64,000 nucleotides of DNA from positions 42,465,116 to 42,529,115 of the forward strand of contig NC_088301.1 of the NCBI RefSeq assembly GCF_032854445.1, in the 5' to 3' direction. The stretch comes from Liolophura sinensis. Taxonomy: Eukaryota > Mollusca > Polyplacophora > Chitonida > Chitonidae. The translations under genes were made by a program, and so were the position numbers. Numbering within the stretch: position 1 is the first letter of the stretch; the number at the start of each line of letters is the position of its first letter. Below, piece after piece: positions 1 to 13,672 of this stretch. The notes under the pieces are model-generated. The model saw only the letters and a program-made list of their open reading frames with translations. It was not told where the DNA came from and ran no database searches.

Positions 1-51
1 TTGATTGAAAAAACAATGAAACAAGAATAAATTTTAATCTTTATTTTGCAG

Positions 52-131
52 GTGATGCAGCAGCATATGAACGCCATTCAGCCAAATATGGCACTCCTGT
101 GGAGAATGGCTGTGGAGGCAATGGGTCATGA
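52..131 (+). CDS. Probable last coding exon of an unidentified gene
   Basis: A pyrimidine-rich tract ending TTTTGCAG at 51 is followed by an open stretch. Read from base 54 it gives DAAAYERHSAKYGTPVENG, then a short Gly/Asn tail and a TGA at 129-131. A 600-bp non-coding stretch and tandem AATAAA signals (739-750) follow, as expected of a 3' UTR. The frame beginning GTG ATG at 52 is also open, as far as a GTAAAC at 146, so an internal exon in that frame cannot be excluded. I do not recognise the protein. The rest of the gene lies left of the window. Confidence 0.35.
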
Positions 132-750
132 GGATAGGAATGAGGTAAACTCCATCAAATAAACTTGGCCAAATTTCATTTGTAATTCTGGCTTTTGTGA
201 TACCCTGATGGAGGGACCTCTACATCAGTCCAAAAAAATGCTTACTCTGAAAATTTGCAAGAGATTACTGCTCTATAACACAAGTGCTTACGAATAACTA
301 ACCATGTATAAAGACTTCATGATTTGTGTCACTCAGAATTTCTTGTGAAAGAGGTGATGTGATGAATTTTCTGTCTGGTGTCATGGTTTGTTCTAAGTTG
401 ACTTTTGTTTTAGTCCAAACTGCCAAACAAGATAAAAGCCCTACCTGGAGTAAATTTTTGAGTTGTTTGTTTCACAAGAGTTCCCGCTGAATTATTTTGG
501 TTATATATGTTTACAAGTTCCACCTGATAATCTTTCAATAACAGCATTAGCAAAGGTCGAGATAATGGAACAGATTAATTCAATAAAAGTTACAATTTGC
601 TGTGTTGAAGCTATTAAGAGTTAAATTCAGGAAGATGTTCAATATTAGTCCATCATGGGGAAGAACAAGCCCCATTAGGGTTTTATTTTTATCTCTATGT
701 ACAAACTGTATGATAAAGTCATTGTAAATATCTCGGTGAATAAATAAATG
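132..750 (+). other. Probable 3' UTR with poly(A) signals
   Basis: Non-coding AT-rich sequence after the presumed last exon at 52-131. It ends in overlapping AATAAATAAA hexamers at 739-748. No repeat or RNA gene is seen inside it. Confidence 0.35.
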
Positions 751-1823
751 AAATGAAAAGTTGGCTCTCTAATTCAAACCTATTGGAAAGACTATGGATG
801 TGGAAGTATTTCATTGTCTGTTGATCTGATGTGAGCTTGATATTTCTCTGCTTATTCAAATTAATTAAAATTTTAATGAATTTTTTTTACTACTTCTTTC
901 ACTACTTACAATGTGTGAGATTGTTTTATAAGCCACTATGCCATTCTAGAACAAAATACACAGACATTTGTGTAAAAGTTCACATAAATTCATTCAACTT
1001 TATTTTCAGGCAAAAATTTTCAGTGCCCATTATCAGGTCAACATTATTTATTGATTTTGTATATACGGGTACACTTGGTTCCAAAAAAAATAAAAAGAAG
1101 AGAAAATTCTTATCAGTGATGCTCTTTTGTCTTGTGTCTTTTAAATTTAACCTACCAAATTAGTTAGAATAATTAAGGCAAGTTGAAGTGCTTAAATGTT
1201 ATTTAGCAAGTTTTTGCCTTAGTGCATGTATACATGTCCTCTGGCAGTCACAGGCTTAGAATATAAACGTCCATGGTTTAGAGGTAAATCTGGTAGCTGA
1301 CGTGGTTAGGCTCTGTTATAAAGTATCCACACCAAAAATCAACATTATGGTGTTTAAACACTGGAAATTTTGATGTAGCTTTTAACTTGATTAAATATAT
1401 GTTTGATTTGGAAACGACATAGAATTTTTAGTCTGAGGTAGAGATACTACTATCCCAGCTCAACAGGAGAGGATGGACATGGCACATAGGCCGTTTGGTT
1501 GCAGGATCAGGAAACACCTAATCTTAATCTAGACCTTAGGCTTCGGTCAGGCAGTCCTAAATTCAAAATAGCACAACTTAAAATTAAATCTACGACAGCT
1601 TTGTGATCGGGCCCAGGCCTTTGTGATTACTGAAGACGCGTTTTAGGTGATTTCTGGTAACTTCTCATGGTATGAAGTCGGAATAAACTGTCCTTTCGCT
1701 AGAAGGTCAGTGTTGATATGGCCTTTCCTAGATCTGGCCTTGCCCAGAAATGCTTTTTCATTCAATTTTTGTTTGAGAAAACGCATATTTGCTATTTTCA
1801 CAGGTTAGTATTAAAATTTTGGG

Positions 1824-2153
1824 ATGGTAAATCAGAACAATTATACTATCCCAGCCGCAAATAGCAGGTTGGAAGCCGACCAAATATCTATTTCCAGCCT
1901 TTTGAACAGTGAGTCTATAGACTATCTTCACAATACTAATGCATGTGACCAGCCTAGTGCTAACTCCGAAGGCTATGAAAACTACTGTAAATGGATATAT
2001 CGAAAGATATCTAATCTAGGCGTCGAAACAAATCCACGTTCAACCATTATGAGATCGAGTTCAAGAATGTCAATAATGGCAAGGCTAGTTAGCAAAACAA
2101 ACGTTCAACAAAACCAACAAAGAATTAACGATATATATTCAAAGTATATATAA
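1824..2153 (+). CDS. Hypothetical 109-aa protein, possible single-coding-exon gene
   Basis: An uninterrupted 110-codon frame starts MVNQNNYTIPAANSRLEA and ends RINDIYSKYI. Composition is not low-complexity: it is rich in Asn, Ser, Ile and Gln, has an Arg/Ser cluster (TIMRSSSRMSIMARL), and shows no signal peptide or membrane segment. A splice-acceptor-like TTTTCACAG ends at 1803, and an in-frame TAA lies at 1812-1814. The ATG at 1824 would therefore be the true start after a 5' UTR intron. AATAAA signals at 2306 and 2328 give a plausible short 3' UTR. I recognise no family, and a chance ORF is possible. Confidence 0.4.
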   Translation: MVNQNNYTIPAANSRLEADQISISSLLNSESIDYLHNTNACDQPSANSEGYENYCKWIYRKISNLGVETNPRSTIMRSSSRMSIMARLVSKTNVQQNQQRINDIYSKYI

Positions 2154-3199
2154 AGTTTGTAAGAAATTAATTTGAACCGATTCGTGTGAAGGTAATCAAC
2201 AAACTAGACTCTGTCAACTTAATAGGGATTTCTGTAATCCTGTATCCGGACTTTAAAATCCTGTATGAAAACATTCAGTCAGTTTTGTGGAGGTGCATAC
2301 ACCGAAATAAAATTCCGTCGAAAAAGGAATAAACACATGAATAAAAGAGACTGGAAGGGCAATTTGCCGAAGTGGCTACCGCAACCCATGCAGGATATTT
2401 TCCATGAATTTCACGTGTTATAACCTTTATTCCAAGTTTGAATCTCTTGCTAATAATTATGCATTATATGCCATTTATTTAGGTTGAAAATACTCTTTTT
2501 GATTAAGTATCTCATTTCGTTTACACCAGTTAAATTCTGTCACAAAGTTTTAGCAAAATCTTTCCTGAAACAAAGTGTTCCGATTTCTGTATGATTTCTT
2601 GCACAAAGCGTTTGCGAGAAAGTCAGTTTGTACATTAGAAAGCATCTTTATTTATTTGCTTATTGTACGTGTTTTACGATGTACTCAAGAATATTAGCAA
2701 GTTCTCAATAAAAAGATATAAATTCACAGGTAAATATGCAAGGCGGATTTACGTTTCAGAAGTCACCCCTAAAAGCTGGTCATATTAATCAACTGTCGAT
2801 GAAGAAGATTGTGTACGCCTCTCTTAACGTCTTGTTCCTGTCCATTTTCGCATACAAGCCATGTTGTTCATTGTTGTCGGTAATAATGATCCAATGTCAC
2901 AGAGCTGTTCTGCCTTTGGGACAAGCTTGACGGTGCCCATGATAGTGGACATGTCAAACGGAATTCATGAGTTGTCTGGGTGTCAAAACATAAGTTTTTT
3001 TTTTAATTTGCATACATTTCTATATATACAAAGTTGGTAGCCTACGGGCTTTCTCGATGCTGAGATCTTTGATGACCAAGCCATTCACAGCATCTATTTC
3101 CTTGTTAAAATGTTATCCAATAATGATCAATGCTTTTCATTTCCTTCTAAAACGAGACGAAAAAGGTGCATGTTGCAAAACGAAGGTTTGGTACGCGGA

Positions 3200-3364
3200 T
3201 CAAGGAAAATACCTATTTGGATCGACAAGTCGATACTGTTCTTCATTATTATCACTGGTATATGATAGCCATCGTGCATTCTCCGTCATTGGTCCAATAT
3301 CCTGATCTGCTTGTTGGTAAGATTTGAGCATGCGCTGGATAAACCGCACCCTCGTCCGACTCAT
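3200..3364 (-). CDS. Possible 54-aa small ORF
   Basis: On the minus strand an ATG at 3364 opens 54 codons beginning MSRTRVRFIQRMLKSYQQAD and ending VDPNRYFP before TGA. The frame is open further upstream for about 16 codons. It has charged and aromatic residues in ordinary proportions and no low complexity. About 40 bp upstream on the same strand is AGAAATGGCGGCCC, a YY1-like core that also opens an 11-codon uORF. No homology is recognised. It could be a first exon, a small ORF or chance. Confidence 0.22.
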   Translation of the reverse strand: MSRTRVRFIQRMLKSYQQADQDIGPMTENARWLSYTSDNNEEQYRLVDPNRYFP

Positions 3365-4069
3365 TGTGACAATATTGTTATAAGGCGTGTGTACACTTTT
3401 GGGCCGCCATTTCTGATTTCATAAACAGACTTTTTCATTTGACGAACAACAAAACAGAGTTCCCTGTTGATCTCTGACCCTTTTTCTTCTGACTGATTTG
3501 ACAATTGAGTCAAGCGAGGAAATTTAGATGTTGCGCATGTCTTTTTTGCATTGTTGAAGCTTTATTTTTACAGTCTTTGCTCCTGGTAAACATATTTATT
3601 TCATTTACAGAACTTCCTTCTGATCCTTATATGGCATATGTGTGACCTAATGTTAGACTGGTCCTTTACTACATCATCTTTTGTTTCAGATCTCAGTTAA
3701 GTAGCTATACTATTAGATCTGGTGCCTGTGTGTTTATGGATTTCCTCCTTTATCAGCGCTATCTTAATTGAGAGTTTCTGTCGTAAAGTGGGATGGTTCC
3801 CCTTCTTTGGCACGGAATTAAAAAATTTCATCAGAAACCATCAACCCTGTTTTGATGCATCATGTTTCTCCATCTGTCGGGGAAGAAGTATGATAGCTTT
3901 CTCACCAACTTGTTGAGTTTGTGTGCATATTTCAAAGTTTTTACCGACTTTATGTTTCCAATCCCACTAAAACACTAATACACCAATGGAGTATGAGCTT
4001 TGTTATTATGTGACAATTATTTTAAACTTTGTTTAAAATATCTTAAAATAATACTTTGATTAAAGAATA

Positions 4070-4135
4070 AACTTTGTTTAAAATATCATTGTTTAAAATA
4101 TCGTTGTTTAAAATGGCGTTGTTTAAAATATCAGA
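4070..4135. repeat. Short minisatellite, GTTTAAAATATC units
   Basis: Four or five near-copies of a 15-18-bp unit around GTTTAAAATATC lie in tandem in intergenic DNA, with a related copy at about 4029. Confidence 0.7.
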
Positions 4136-4384
4136 TGTATTTACAACGGGTTTACCTTTCATACCATCTTTACGTATAAACGTAATAAAAAAGCCTGTTG
4201 CGGTTATAAGGTGCTTGTATTTTTAGGTGCGGATTCAAACCCGGCATTGGGCAGAGAATTTGCAGATATTACTGCTCTCTCAGTTCGTGCCGCCTTTTTC
4301 GATGATGTTTATATATGGCGGCCGCTGTAAAGCTCTTTACTTCTATCTGGATGGCTTATACCAAATTTTCTTCTTGCAGTCTTT

Positions 4385-4448
4385 GTTTCGTTTGTTTATT
4401 TATTCGGTTGGTGCTTTACGTCGTACTCCAGAATATTTCAATGTTATG
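4385..4448 (-). mobile_element. SINE family I, 3' fragment
   Basis: Tail-first fragment: TTTATTTATT, then GGTGCTTTACGTCGTACTCC and AATATTTC, matching the 3' end of the more complete copies at 38806 and 19190. No head is present. Confidence 0.6.
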
Positions 4449-4711
4449 GTAAGAGAAAACTCTTGAAGCTCTTGAAAACCCCATATTCATCATCTGAACA
4501 CAATGGAACTGTGAAACTGCGCTGGGATTGCGTAAGACATACTTTGGTTGAAGATTTAATGGAAGCAAGTATACACACGTTTACCAGTGTCTTATATTTC
4601 TGCACTTATTCTATATTTTCTTTGTTTTAACAGATAGTACACATGTAGTGTTAACCATTTAAAAGGATTTCGCATGAACCAATGTCACAGGGTCCTTCCT
4701 TCTTTGCAATG

Positions 4712-4854
4712 ACAGCCATCTTTGAGGTAAGTTTTTGTAGGTCTATTGCCCAATGGGTGTCTGTTGTTAGAGCTGTCATAAGCTGGACAGAGGCCCTTGA
4801 CTGGTAAGGGCATTCAGTGGGCAATATACACAAACTTACCTCAAAGATGGCTGT
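4712..4854. mobile_element. Foldback (MITE-like) inverted repeat
   Basis: The left arm begins ACAGCCATCTTTGAGGTAAG. The right arm (about 4818-4854) is its reverse complement, ending CTTACCTCAAAGATGGCTGT. Pairing extends to about 38 bp per arm with a few mismatches and ends near ATTGCCCA/GGGCAAT. The central spacer is about 65 bp. No coding capacity is present. This fits a small non-autonomous foldback DNA element, but no clear target-site duplication was found. Confidence 0.5.
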
Positions 4855-7800
4855 ACTGTTACTGACGTTTGTACAAATAAAGAGGCCATGCTATATAGAC
4901 TTTAGAAAATCCTTTACAGTTATCTCCCTTGAAGCCACATAACTGAAAACCGCAAACACAAATCAAATACGTAAGTACACAAATTACACAATGGTAATAC
5001 TTTTGCTTATATTTTTATTAGCGAGAAAAAGCATTAAGGTCCGTGTTAATACGCGGGAGTAGTAAAATCTATTACATGTATAGTGAACCAGCGAAGAATG
5101 GTTTACCTGTGTTTCTTTGGGTTTTGCATATACTGGTACCCAAATCAACCCTCGGAAGGAGATTGACCAAATATTAGGACGTTTCAAAGCAAGAACATTT
5201 ACATACATCTCCAATCTCGCAATCTACTTCAACAAAATATTTGTTTATATCTAATGTCTTATGCATATGGTCGTAAAATCAGACCTTTTAATTTTAGAGT
5301 GCAATTCATTTACCTATATCTTGACAAGCTAGCAAACAAGAGCAAATACTGGAATGTGTCTCAATTCTTTAAGAATTAATTCTGCATTATACGCCAAATA
5401 TATATATATTTATGTCTATATACGTATGAGTATAACTTGTACGTAACTTCTCAATTCTTCCAACTTATTACTAAGGAATTAACACCCAAGTTAAATATTT
5501 GTTTGTCATGGAATCATGAACGCAGGGGGAAATAATTACCTGGTTTCACCAATATCTCCGATCCTCTGGAGCCTGCAAAGACAATTGCGCTGGCTAGAAA
5601 TATAAAAAGTCGTTAATCTTGCCAGAGAGATGACACTGAACTGCGTTGTTTGCCACCTCATTATATAACCAAGAATTCAGGAATGGCTTCGCATCAATGC
5701 TGTTTGAGTGGTTTATTTTTATATACTGAAACACAGGTCTTGCCGTTGTGAAAACTTCATTAGCACAGATACCTCTGCAAGAATTCAGGAAAACGTGTGG
5801 ATTTTCCTCAGGTCAATAGGGATGTTTTCCAGTCACAAAATCATGCTGCAGTATGAAAACCATCGTGCCATGGCTTCGTGTCATCGCCGTCCCAAGAACA
5901 TTCACGTGACAAGAGCACTTCTTTGTGGTCTTTATTTTCATTTGCCACTACTGATACTTGTACAAATTTAAGCCAACCGCCTATATTCAGGTGTCTGTAA
6001 AATCAGTCACATTGGCTACCAAAATTGCCTTTAGTCAGTGAAACGTAACGACACAAACTCTATACATCGATATGTTGGTAGTCCATATTCTTGCACAGAA
6101 AATGGAGTTAAAACGTTTTTTCTAATCCATAATGTTAAATTGCATAAAACTCTGTTTCGACGGCAAGGACGCATTGCCTCGGTTAACATGATAATTATTT
6201 TAAAAACAGTGGCATGCTGGATATTGGGCGGAATTCAATGTTTTGACGGAGGGTGACACCAGCTACCTGAACTGCTATCGGCTTTAATCTAAACCCTGTT
6301 TCTGACACTGCCATATTTGACATTGTTTGGACGTTTAGCACCTTCATAAAGGAATCTCAGTTTGTCTCTTGCTGTAAATGATCTCACGACTGTATGGTTT
6401 TAGAGAAATTTACACGAAAATGAAATTTTGTTATGAAAAAAAGAAACAATGTTGTCTATTCGCTGAGACAGTTGTGTAGGCTGTCACTGGGTGAAGTTCG
6501 TCCTAACCTCAAGTTGGTGCACCTTTTGTAAAACAAACTACCCTCCACATCCATTGTCCAGCATAAATAACACTTGTTCTTGAATAAACATGACGTCACC
6601 CGAGTTCTTGTTGAAACCAATCTCACGGAGTTTAACATTATGAATTTGCGGCATTTTTCTTGAAATAATATAAACGTACAACACATCATTGTGTACAGTT
6701 TGTGGTGGTATGTGTCACTAATGAAAGGCAATTTTGGAAGCGAGTATGACTGATTTTACAGATAACTGAATATAGGGGACTGGCTAAAAGCAACAGGCTA
6801 TACATGTACTAATAAAATGTATGTACCAAAACACACCACATCAGGTCGTAAGGCCGATGGCAGGATGACACAAAGCAATGACACGATTTCACGAAGTCAT
6901 GGTACGATGACTACCTTAAATCTCTTCCTATATGTGGTCCAGCTGATGGTGGACTGTACAGTCGCCATTGTATATATCTTACATGTGTAAATCGTAACTG
7001 TTAGAACTTACTTTATTGTAAATGTTGTCAGATCTGTTGAAAGTAGGGATATATAGTTGTATACATATACATATGATAACACATAGGGACATAGGCCACC
7101 ATACTGATAAAGTCTAATCTACCGTACAACGGAAGAATTTCACGAGCGCGCTCTTTTGTTTAGTCACAAGATGGACTTTGCAAGGACAGACTTACTATAT
7201 TAAAAAATAAGAGACTGCTCTTATCTGACATAACTGATCAGTGGCTTTCACCTTATACATTTTCCAACAGCGGAGTGCTTACTCACGCCCAGGTGTATGA
7301 AGTCCAGGCCTACATAAACTCCAGGTGTGTGTCAGTCTGTGCTCATACCTGTTGAGAGTGCGAGGGGTATAGTCTAGCAAACAAAAAGAACATCATAGTC
7401 CAAGCTAAGAAATGGATACTTGCTCATCATTTCGATGGTCAGCCAAAAGACAGCGACTTACAGCTGGTGGAGGAAACATTGCCCGACCTCAAAGACGCGG
7501 GTGTGATGATTTATTATGTAATATGCATGTTTGGAAGCTCTGAAACGTAGCTTTGTACAAAATGTCAGCATTGTGTATTGTCTGACAATAGTCTTGAATA
7601 AACTATGCTGCTCTCTGTATGCAGAATACAAACCTGTATCTGCATCCGAGTGTACAGCCAATTTTACTTCAATAGTGAATGAACAGCTGAGTTCAGGGCA
7701 TGTGTACAGGCGACTTGGTATCGTTAGTAATTGCACGCCATGCTCACTTTCATGACTGTGAGTCAGGTTTACAATGGCGAGAACAGGGGAGGGTCCTGAG

Positions 7801-8410
7801 GGACGGTCTACTACAACACCTCGACATGCTCGGATGCATGCATTCCACGCAACAACAACGATACCATTTTAACCATATATTGACCATAACGGCATATAAT
7901 TCTTCTTGTTTTCAACATTATCGAAAGAAAACGACAGAAAAAGTCGACGTTCAGTCTTTGCATGTGAAAGGATCATTTAAACTGGACTGCGTTATACATA
8001 CTATCTGATTGAAATAAAATTGGCATTAAAATAAAGATTATTTTAATAGATAATTTTAATACTAAATTAAATAGTTTTTATTAAATGTTAGCGTATTATG
8101 CTATTTTCATGGGCCGTCACCAGATGTCCTCCTTGAGGCCGTATACCTTAGCGTGGACCCTTACATGAGGTAAGACATGTCCGTATCATGGCCTCTGGAG
8201 CTGTTAGCACATACATTGACTGCATTTAAGAAATTCGGGGGTTAAATAAGAATGTTTTGTGACGCAATAATTTATTAATACGACGGCAATTACAATAATT
8301 CGCTAATCACATGGAATGTGCGTTTCTTGGTTATGATATATTCTAGTTTAAATGATATTCCACGCATTAGATAAGTTGTGTTTATAAATACTGGCTCCTA
8401 AGGCGTCTTG

Positions 8411-8540
8411 GATTTTATTTATTTATTTGTTTTGTTGATGTTTTATGCCGTACTTAAGAATATTTCCCTTATATGACGGATGCCAGCATTATGGCGGGAG
8501 CAAATACTGCAGAACTCGGGAGAAACCCTCGATCATGTAC
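8411..8540 (-). mobile_element. SINE family I, 3' half
   Basis: TTTATTTATTTATT tail, then TGATGTTTTATGCCGTACTT, AATATTTC, GCCAGCATTATGGCGGGAG and GAAACCCTCGATCATG. It lies in intron 2 of reductase copy A and is truncated before the tRNA-like head. Confidence 0.65.
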
Positions 8541-8704
8541 AGGTGGCCTTTATGAAGTCGTTGGCCTAAATCTTACATTTGGAGTAAATAAAGAAAAGAA
8601 AAAGAAGAAATTAAAAGAAAAACATTTCCTTAGATACATTCTCTTCTGTTTATATTCATACATTTAAAGTTTAAAGACACCGATGTTCTGTTTCGAAAGT
8701 AAGG

Positions 8705-8800
8705 GTGAGGGTGTCATGTCTGGTGTCTTTGGCATGATACTTCAGTGGAGCCATGGGTTCGCCCTGCCGCAAGAAGACAGTGTACGTACACGCACCTTAG
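8705..8800 (+). mobile_element. SINE family III fragment
   Basis: GTGTCATGTCTGGTGTCTTT, GGCATGATACTTCAGTGG and GCAAGAAGAC are the reverse complement of the middle of the elements at 22556 and 47205. This is an internal piece only, in intron 2 of reductase copy A. Confidence 0.5.
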
Positions 8801-11699
8801 ATTGTTAAGTACACCATACAACTCTAACCATACTCACAGAACAAAGCCAGTTAATTTTGTTAAAAATGGAAGACACGGGCCACGAACTTGAACACGCATG
8901 TTCTCTAACTATTGTCGGTGAAGCCATGTACCAATTTTCAATTCTTAATAACCATTCGTACTGAAAAAAAAAACACCCGGAAAACTGCCAAGCCCATAAG
9001 GGGATAAAAGGGTCGTTATTTTGTCCGATTAATGCACGAGACGGCAAAAAAAAACTCGATCTTGATCTAGGCGAAGATGTGTTTCAGTTTAATAAGGTAA
9101 AGCGTTTTGGAACAATGTCTGGAAAACTAATTTGTGACGGACTGATAGATGTACTGGTGTGTAAATTTTTAGTCCCCTCTGGTATCTGCAGGCTGAATGT
9201 ATAATGTTGGGTCCCAAAATTAATTTCGGACATAGAAATTTTTAGAAACATATTGATGTATGGCCAGAAAATAGTCCATATCTAGAAGTTAAAAAGGGAT
9301 ATAGACATTACAGAGGGCACGTTATCATTATATACATAAAACCTGCAGTGTTCCGAGAAAGTAAATCAATTTCATTATCAAAAGCAGACACTTTTTCATG
9401 TGATGTGGATGGAACAGGACTAACCAATAAACATCAGAATGTGGTAATTTGTTTTCCTTAATTGCTCTCCCAAACACATAAGCTGTTCCACATTATTCGT
9501 ATGTCATTTCATATATATGGAGTACATGGGAGTTTATACTTTATATTTCAGACCGTATTCAGCTTTGAACCTGAAGGAAGGGGACACGGTGCTTGGCACA
9601 GTAAGTTATCTCACTGTTCTTCTTCATTATTGTATACATGTTGGACACCTGGGACATTAAATATGACGCAGCTAATCTTTATACACGTACGTGTTTAAGT
9701 ACCCGCTTATATTAGAGTTAAACATAAAACGAATATTTGCAGGTTCAAGAGATCAAAGTATATATGTAGATCTGTATATATGCCATAGTTCTATCTCAGT
9801 TTACAAAAACAGAAATGTAAAAATTGTTAATGTTTCCGCGTTGTGGCAAAAGTTCGGTCGTTGAAACAAATAAATAACTTATTCCCGCCTTATTGCTGTC
9901 TACTCCAGGGTCAAGGAAAGTCGAAACCCCAAATTCGCAAAAGGCATTTACGTCGTTGCCGATGTTGGTTGGCGTGACCACACAGTAACGTCTGACGAGT
10001 CCCTTCTTCGACCCATTCCATCGTTTGGGGACCTTTCCTTGTCGTATGCCTTAGGTGTACTCGGGATGCCTGGGTAAGATGATACCTATAAAATTATTAG
10101 TATATAAAAAAACTGAAAGAAACTGTTGGAACGACCAATCCATTACAAATGTGGGCCTACTTATATACACCTCTGTGGAATTTTAGACGTTACGTGATAT
10201 TCAGTATTGATATACCATATAGTCCAATAGTTCAAATCAGCTTCCAAAAGCCCAACAAGTTAAATGAAAACAACTAGAAGCCAATGAAAGCTTTTGACAG
10301 GATCTGCTTTCTCTTTAGCCTATGGTTTTTGGTATCCCTGTGTTAGATCTTGTGCAAAATGGTTGATGTTTTTTTCTTGTTGCCCATATTATCCTTGTAC
10401 AGTCCATGTTTTCAGGAATTTCGGTCGTTTGGATGGCAAAGTGATACAGTGTTCCGTTATTTATCAGGGTAATGCTTTTACATGAACAAATCCTTCCACT
10501 GCATGGTTGTCAAGGCCGGTGGCTTACCCCAGGCACACGGGTTTTCTCCACCAATATCAGGCACGTCATATAAGTAAAATCTCTTGAGCATGTTGTTAAA
10601 CACTCAGTCAATGTCCCGCCTAGCGCGAAATATTTGGACTTATGCAGCAACTAAAATGACAGGCCTTACTTGATGATGGATTTTTTCTGTATAAATGAGC
10701 TTTCCTGTATTCATGTAGGCCCTTACTGTCGTAAGTACAAGTCAGCTAGGTATCAGAAATGTTTAAAGACACTGAACCGTAAGAAAGTCACATAGTTGGT
10801 AGGGCACTGGTGTAACATATTGGGAAGACGACAATGTTTAAAATTAATTAAATCTTATAATTTTTTTTTCTCTTTATTAGAACTGAAAAATTTAAATTTT
10901 GCTCCTTCGTCTTCCTTGGATACAAGGGATGTTTCTTTTTCTGTTTTCTTTTACAAAGTACAGTAAAATTATTGAAACGCCGTGTTCAAGCCGAGTTGCT
11001 TTCTCTGACGCCCGCGATAAAGGTCAGCACTGCTTTCATCTTAGAACACACCGCTACAAAATTGAAGCATAAAATCCAGCGATAGTCGAATGCCTATATC
11101 AACATCATTGGTGCTTATTTCCATTTGCTTCAGATTTGAGTATGAATCTAGGTGTACAACAATTTTGTTGTAATTTTAAAAACATGTAACAAGGGTCAAA
11201 ATTACTAGCACAACACCTTAATTGAGAGGCTAAGACGTGAAGCAGGAATACCGTGGCCGTGCATCAGCGGTCTATTCAAACAGGGTCGCTGGACTTTCTG
11301 GTAAATGATATAGTAGGCCTTCGTACTGTATCAACAGTTAAAGCAGTGGAAGAAATATTCCAGCATGTCCAATTTCGGAGAAAATTATATTTATCACTTG
11401 GGCCCCCAAAGTCCACGACTTTTATCAGTCATTGACTACTGCATCAACTATTGTTCGGAAAATACCTCCCGCGTTAGAGAGCTAGAGGTAACGTGACGTT
11501 AATTTGCTCTGATAATGGAGGTGCGCTGAAGCTGTGTCAAGACGAAGATTTGGGAATCGTTGACTGGGTTGAAAAAAATCTAGAAAAAAACAAAACAAAA
11601 CAGATGCAAGGACTTGCAGAGCTGTTTGTCCCAGTTAAAAAGAACATCTGATATGCAGAGAGTTTCTACTGTTGTACATGAAGGCATTCTAACATGTGA

Positions 11700-12080
<381 letters not shown>

Positions 12081-12086
12081 CTGACA

Positions 12087-12112
12087 AGTGACTCCGCGGC
12101 AGCGGAGTCACT
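12087..12112. repeat. Perfect 11-bp stem hairpin
   Basis: AGTGACTCCGC, loop GGCA, then GCGGAGTCACT. It lies at the end of the degenerate minisatellite in intron 5 of copy A and has no evident function. Confidence 0.6.
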
Positions 12113-13672
12113 TTTAGGACCATCGTCTTAACCCGCCATTAGTGCTTGTGAGATCTTATTGACAATAAGAGCTCGACGATATGTGTGGAGATGTCTGTAT
12201 TTATTGAATACTTGCATACTTGATGCAACTTGTTTGTTTCTCCTTCATTGAAACATATATCATGAGCATCAGTCAGGTGGCTTTGTACCGCTCTTGTATT
12301 TCAGGGATGTAAGGTCATCGCGTTCGCAGGGACAGAGGAGAAATGCCGGTGGCTGCGTGAGGATCTCAAGCTGGACTTCGTCTACAACTACAAAAAGGTG
12401 GCCGACCAGGAAAAGGCCATACGCGAGGCTGCCCCAGACCGTGTTGACTGCTTTTTCGACAATGTAAGTACAGGCACCTTAGTCCTGTACGTAGGATGAA
12501 GGGAACATGGATTCCGGTCATTAATAATTATCTTTTCTCAGACAAATGCATGCGGTTAGACGATGGTTATTCAGTCACATCAGGAATATTTCATATACAG
12601 AAACTCTCAAAGATAAAGAAAAAGGTTCTGGTAATGATACTTACACGACGACGACCATTATATTCTTTTTCAACCGATTGAGGGCCAATCTGAGTAATAG
12701 CTTTCACGTGAAGTCCAAATCTCTGGCAGTATGATAGCTGTTTGCAATCATAACAGAACCGTTACCTTCATGTCAATGTATGGGCATTATGCCTTGTTTG
12801 AATGCCATGATTTTTTTCTATTGAATTTGGTTATACAGGTAGGTGGTGAAGCCTTCACTGCAGGATTATGTAATATGAAAATCCTTGGTAGGGTGTCTTT
12901 GTGTGGCGCCATATCTATTTATAACGCTAAGGGGGAGGAAGTCAAAGGTGAGAATACATGGAAAGAGGTCATAAGCTCACACCTTACCTACATCAGCACC
13001 AAAATGAATATATGTTCTTCCTTTTCTATTAAACAGCTTAACTTTCCATTATATACCACATTTCACTTTGTAGACATTTATATGTAATGTTTTCATCAAT
13101 TGTTTCCCCTGTAATTTATTTGCCCCGCAGGTCCGTATCCCAACATGTTAATAATCAGTCGAGAACTTAAGGTTCAAGGCTTTATCGTGTATGGGTGGTT
13201 GCCGAAGTGGGGAGATGCCATCAAGGAGATGATAGGGTGGATTCAACAGGTATATATTTTATTTCCAGAACAACATACTACTAGGCTTCACCTCATATAT
13301 TCCTACCAAAGCCCAATCTTCAGGTGTGGAGGAATCTTGCGGTAAGATTAACAGAAGTGTTTTTCTTCTGCAAGTAAGCAAGTCAGCAAGTCGGCATTTC
13401 TTGACTACGACATTAAGCTCCAAAGAATGAAGTCAACAAAATTAATGATTAAATAAATATAAGAAATGTCTTAAGTAATCTTTACTACAATTTCCAACAT
13501 TAGTGATGTACAAAGTAATTTTTTGTTTATTTTGAATAACTTGTTTTTTTCCCACTCACAGTGTAAAGTGCAAACGAAAGAAACAGTGACGGAGGGATTT
13601 GAAAACATGAGGGCTGCTGTCTACGGCTTGTTTAGATGAGATAATATCGGCAAGGAGGTGGTTAAAGTCTGA

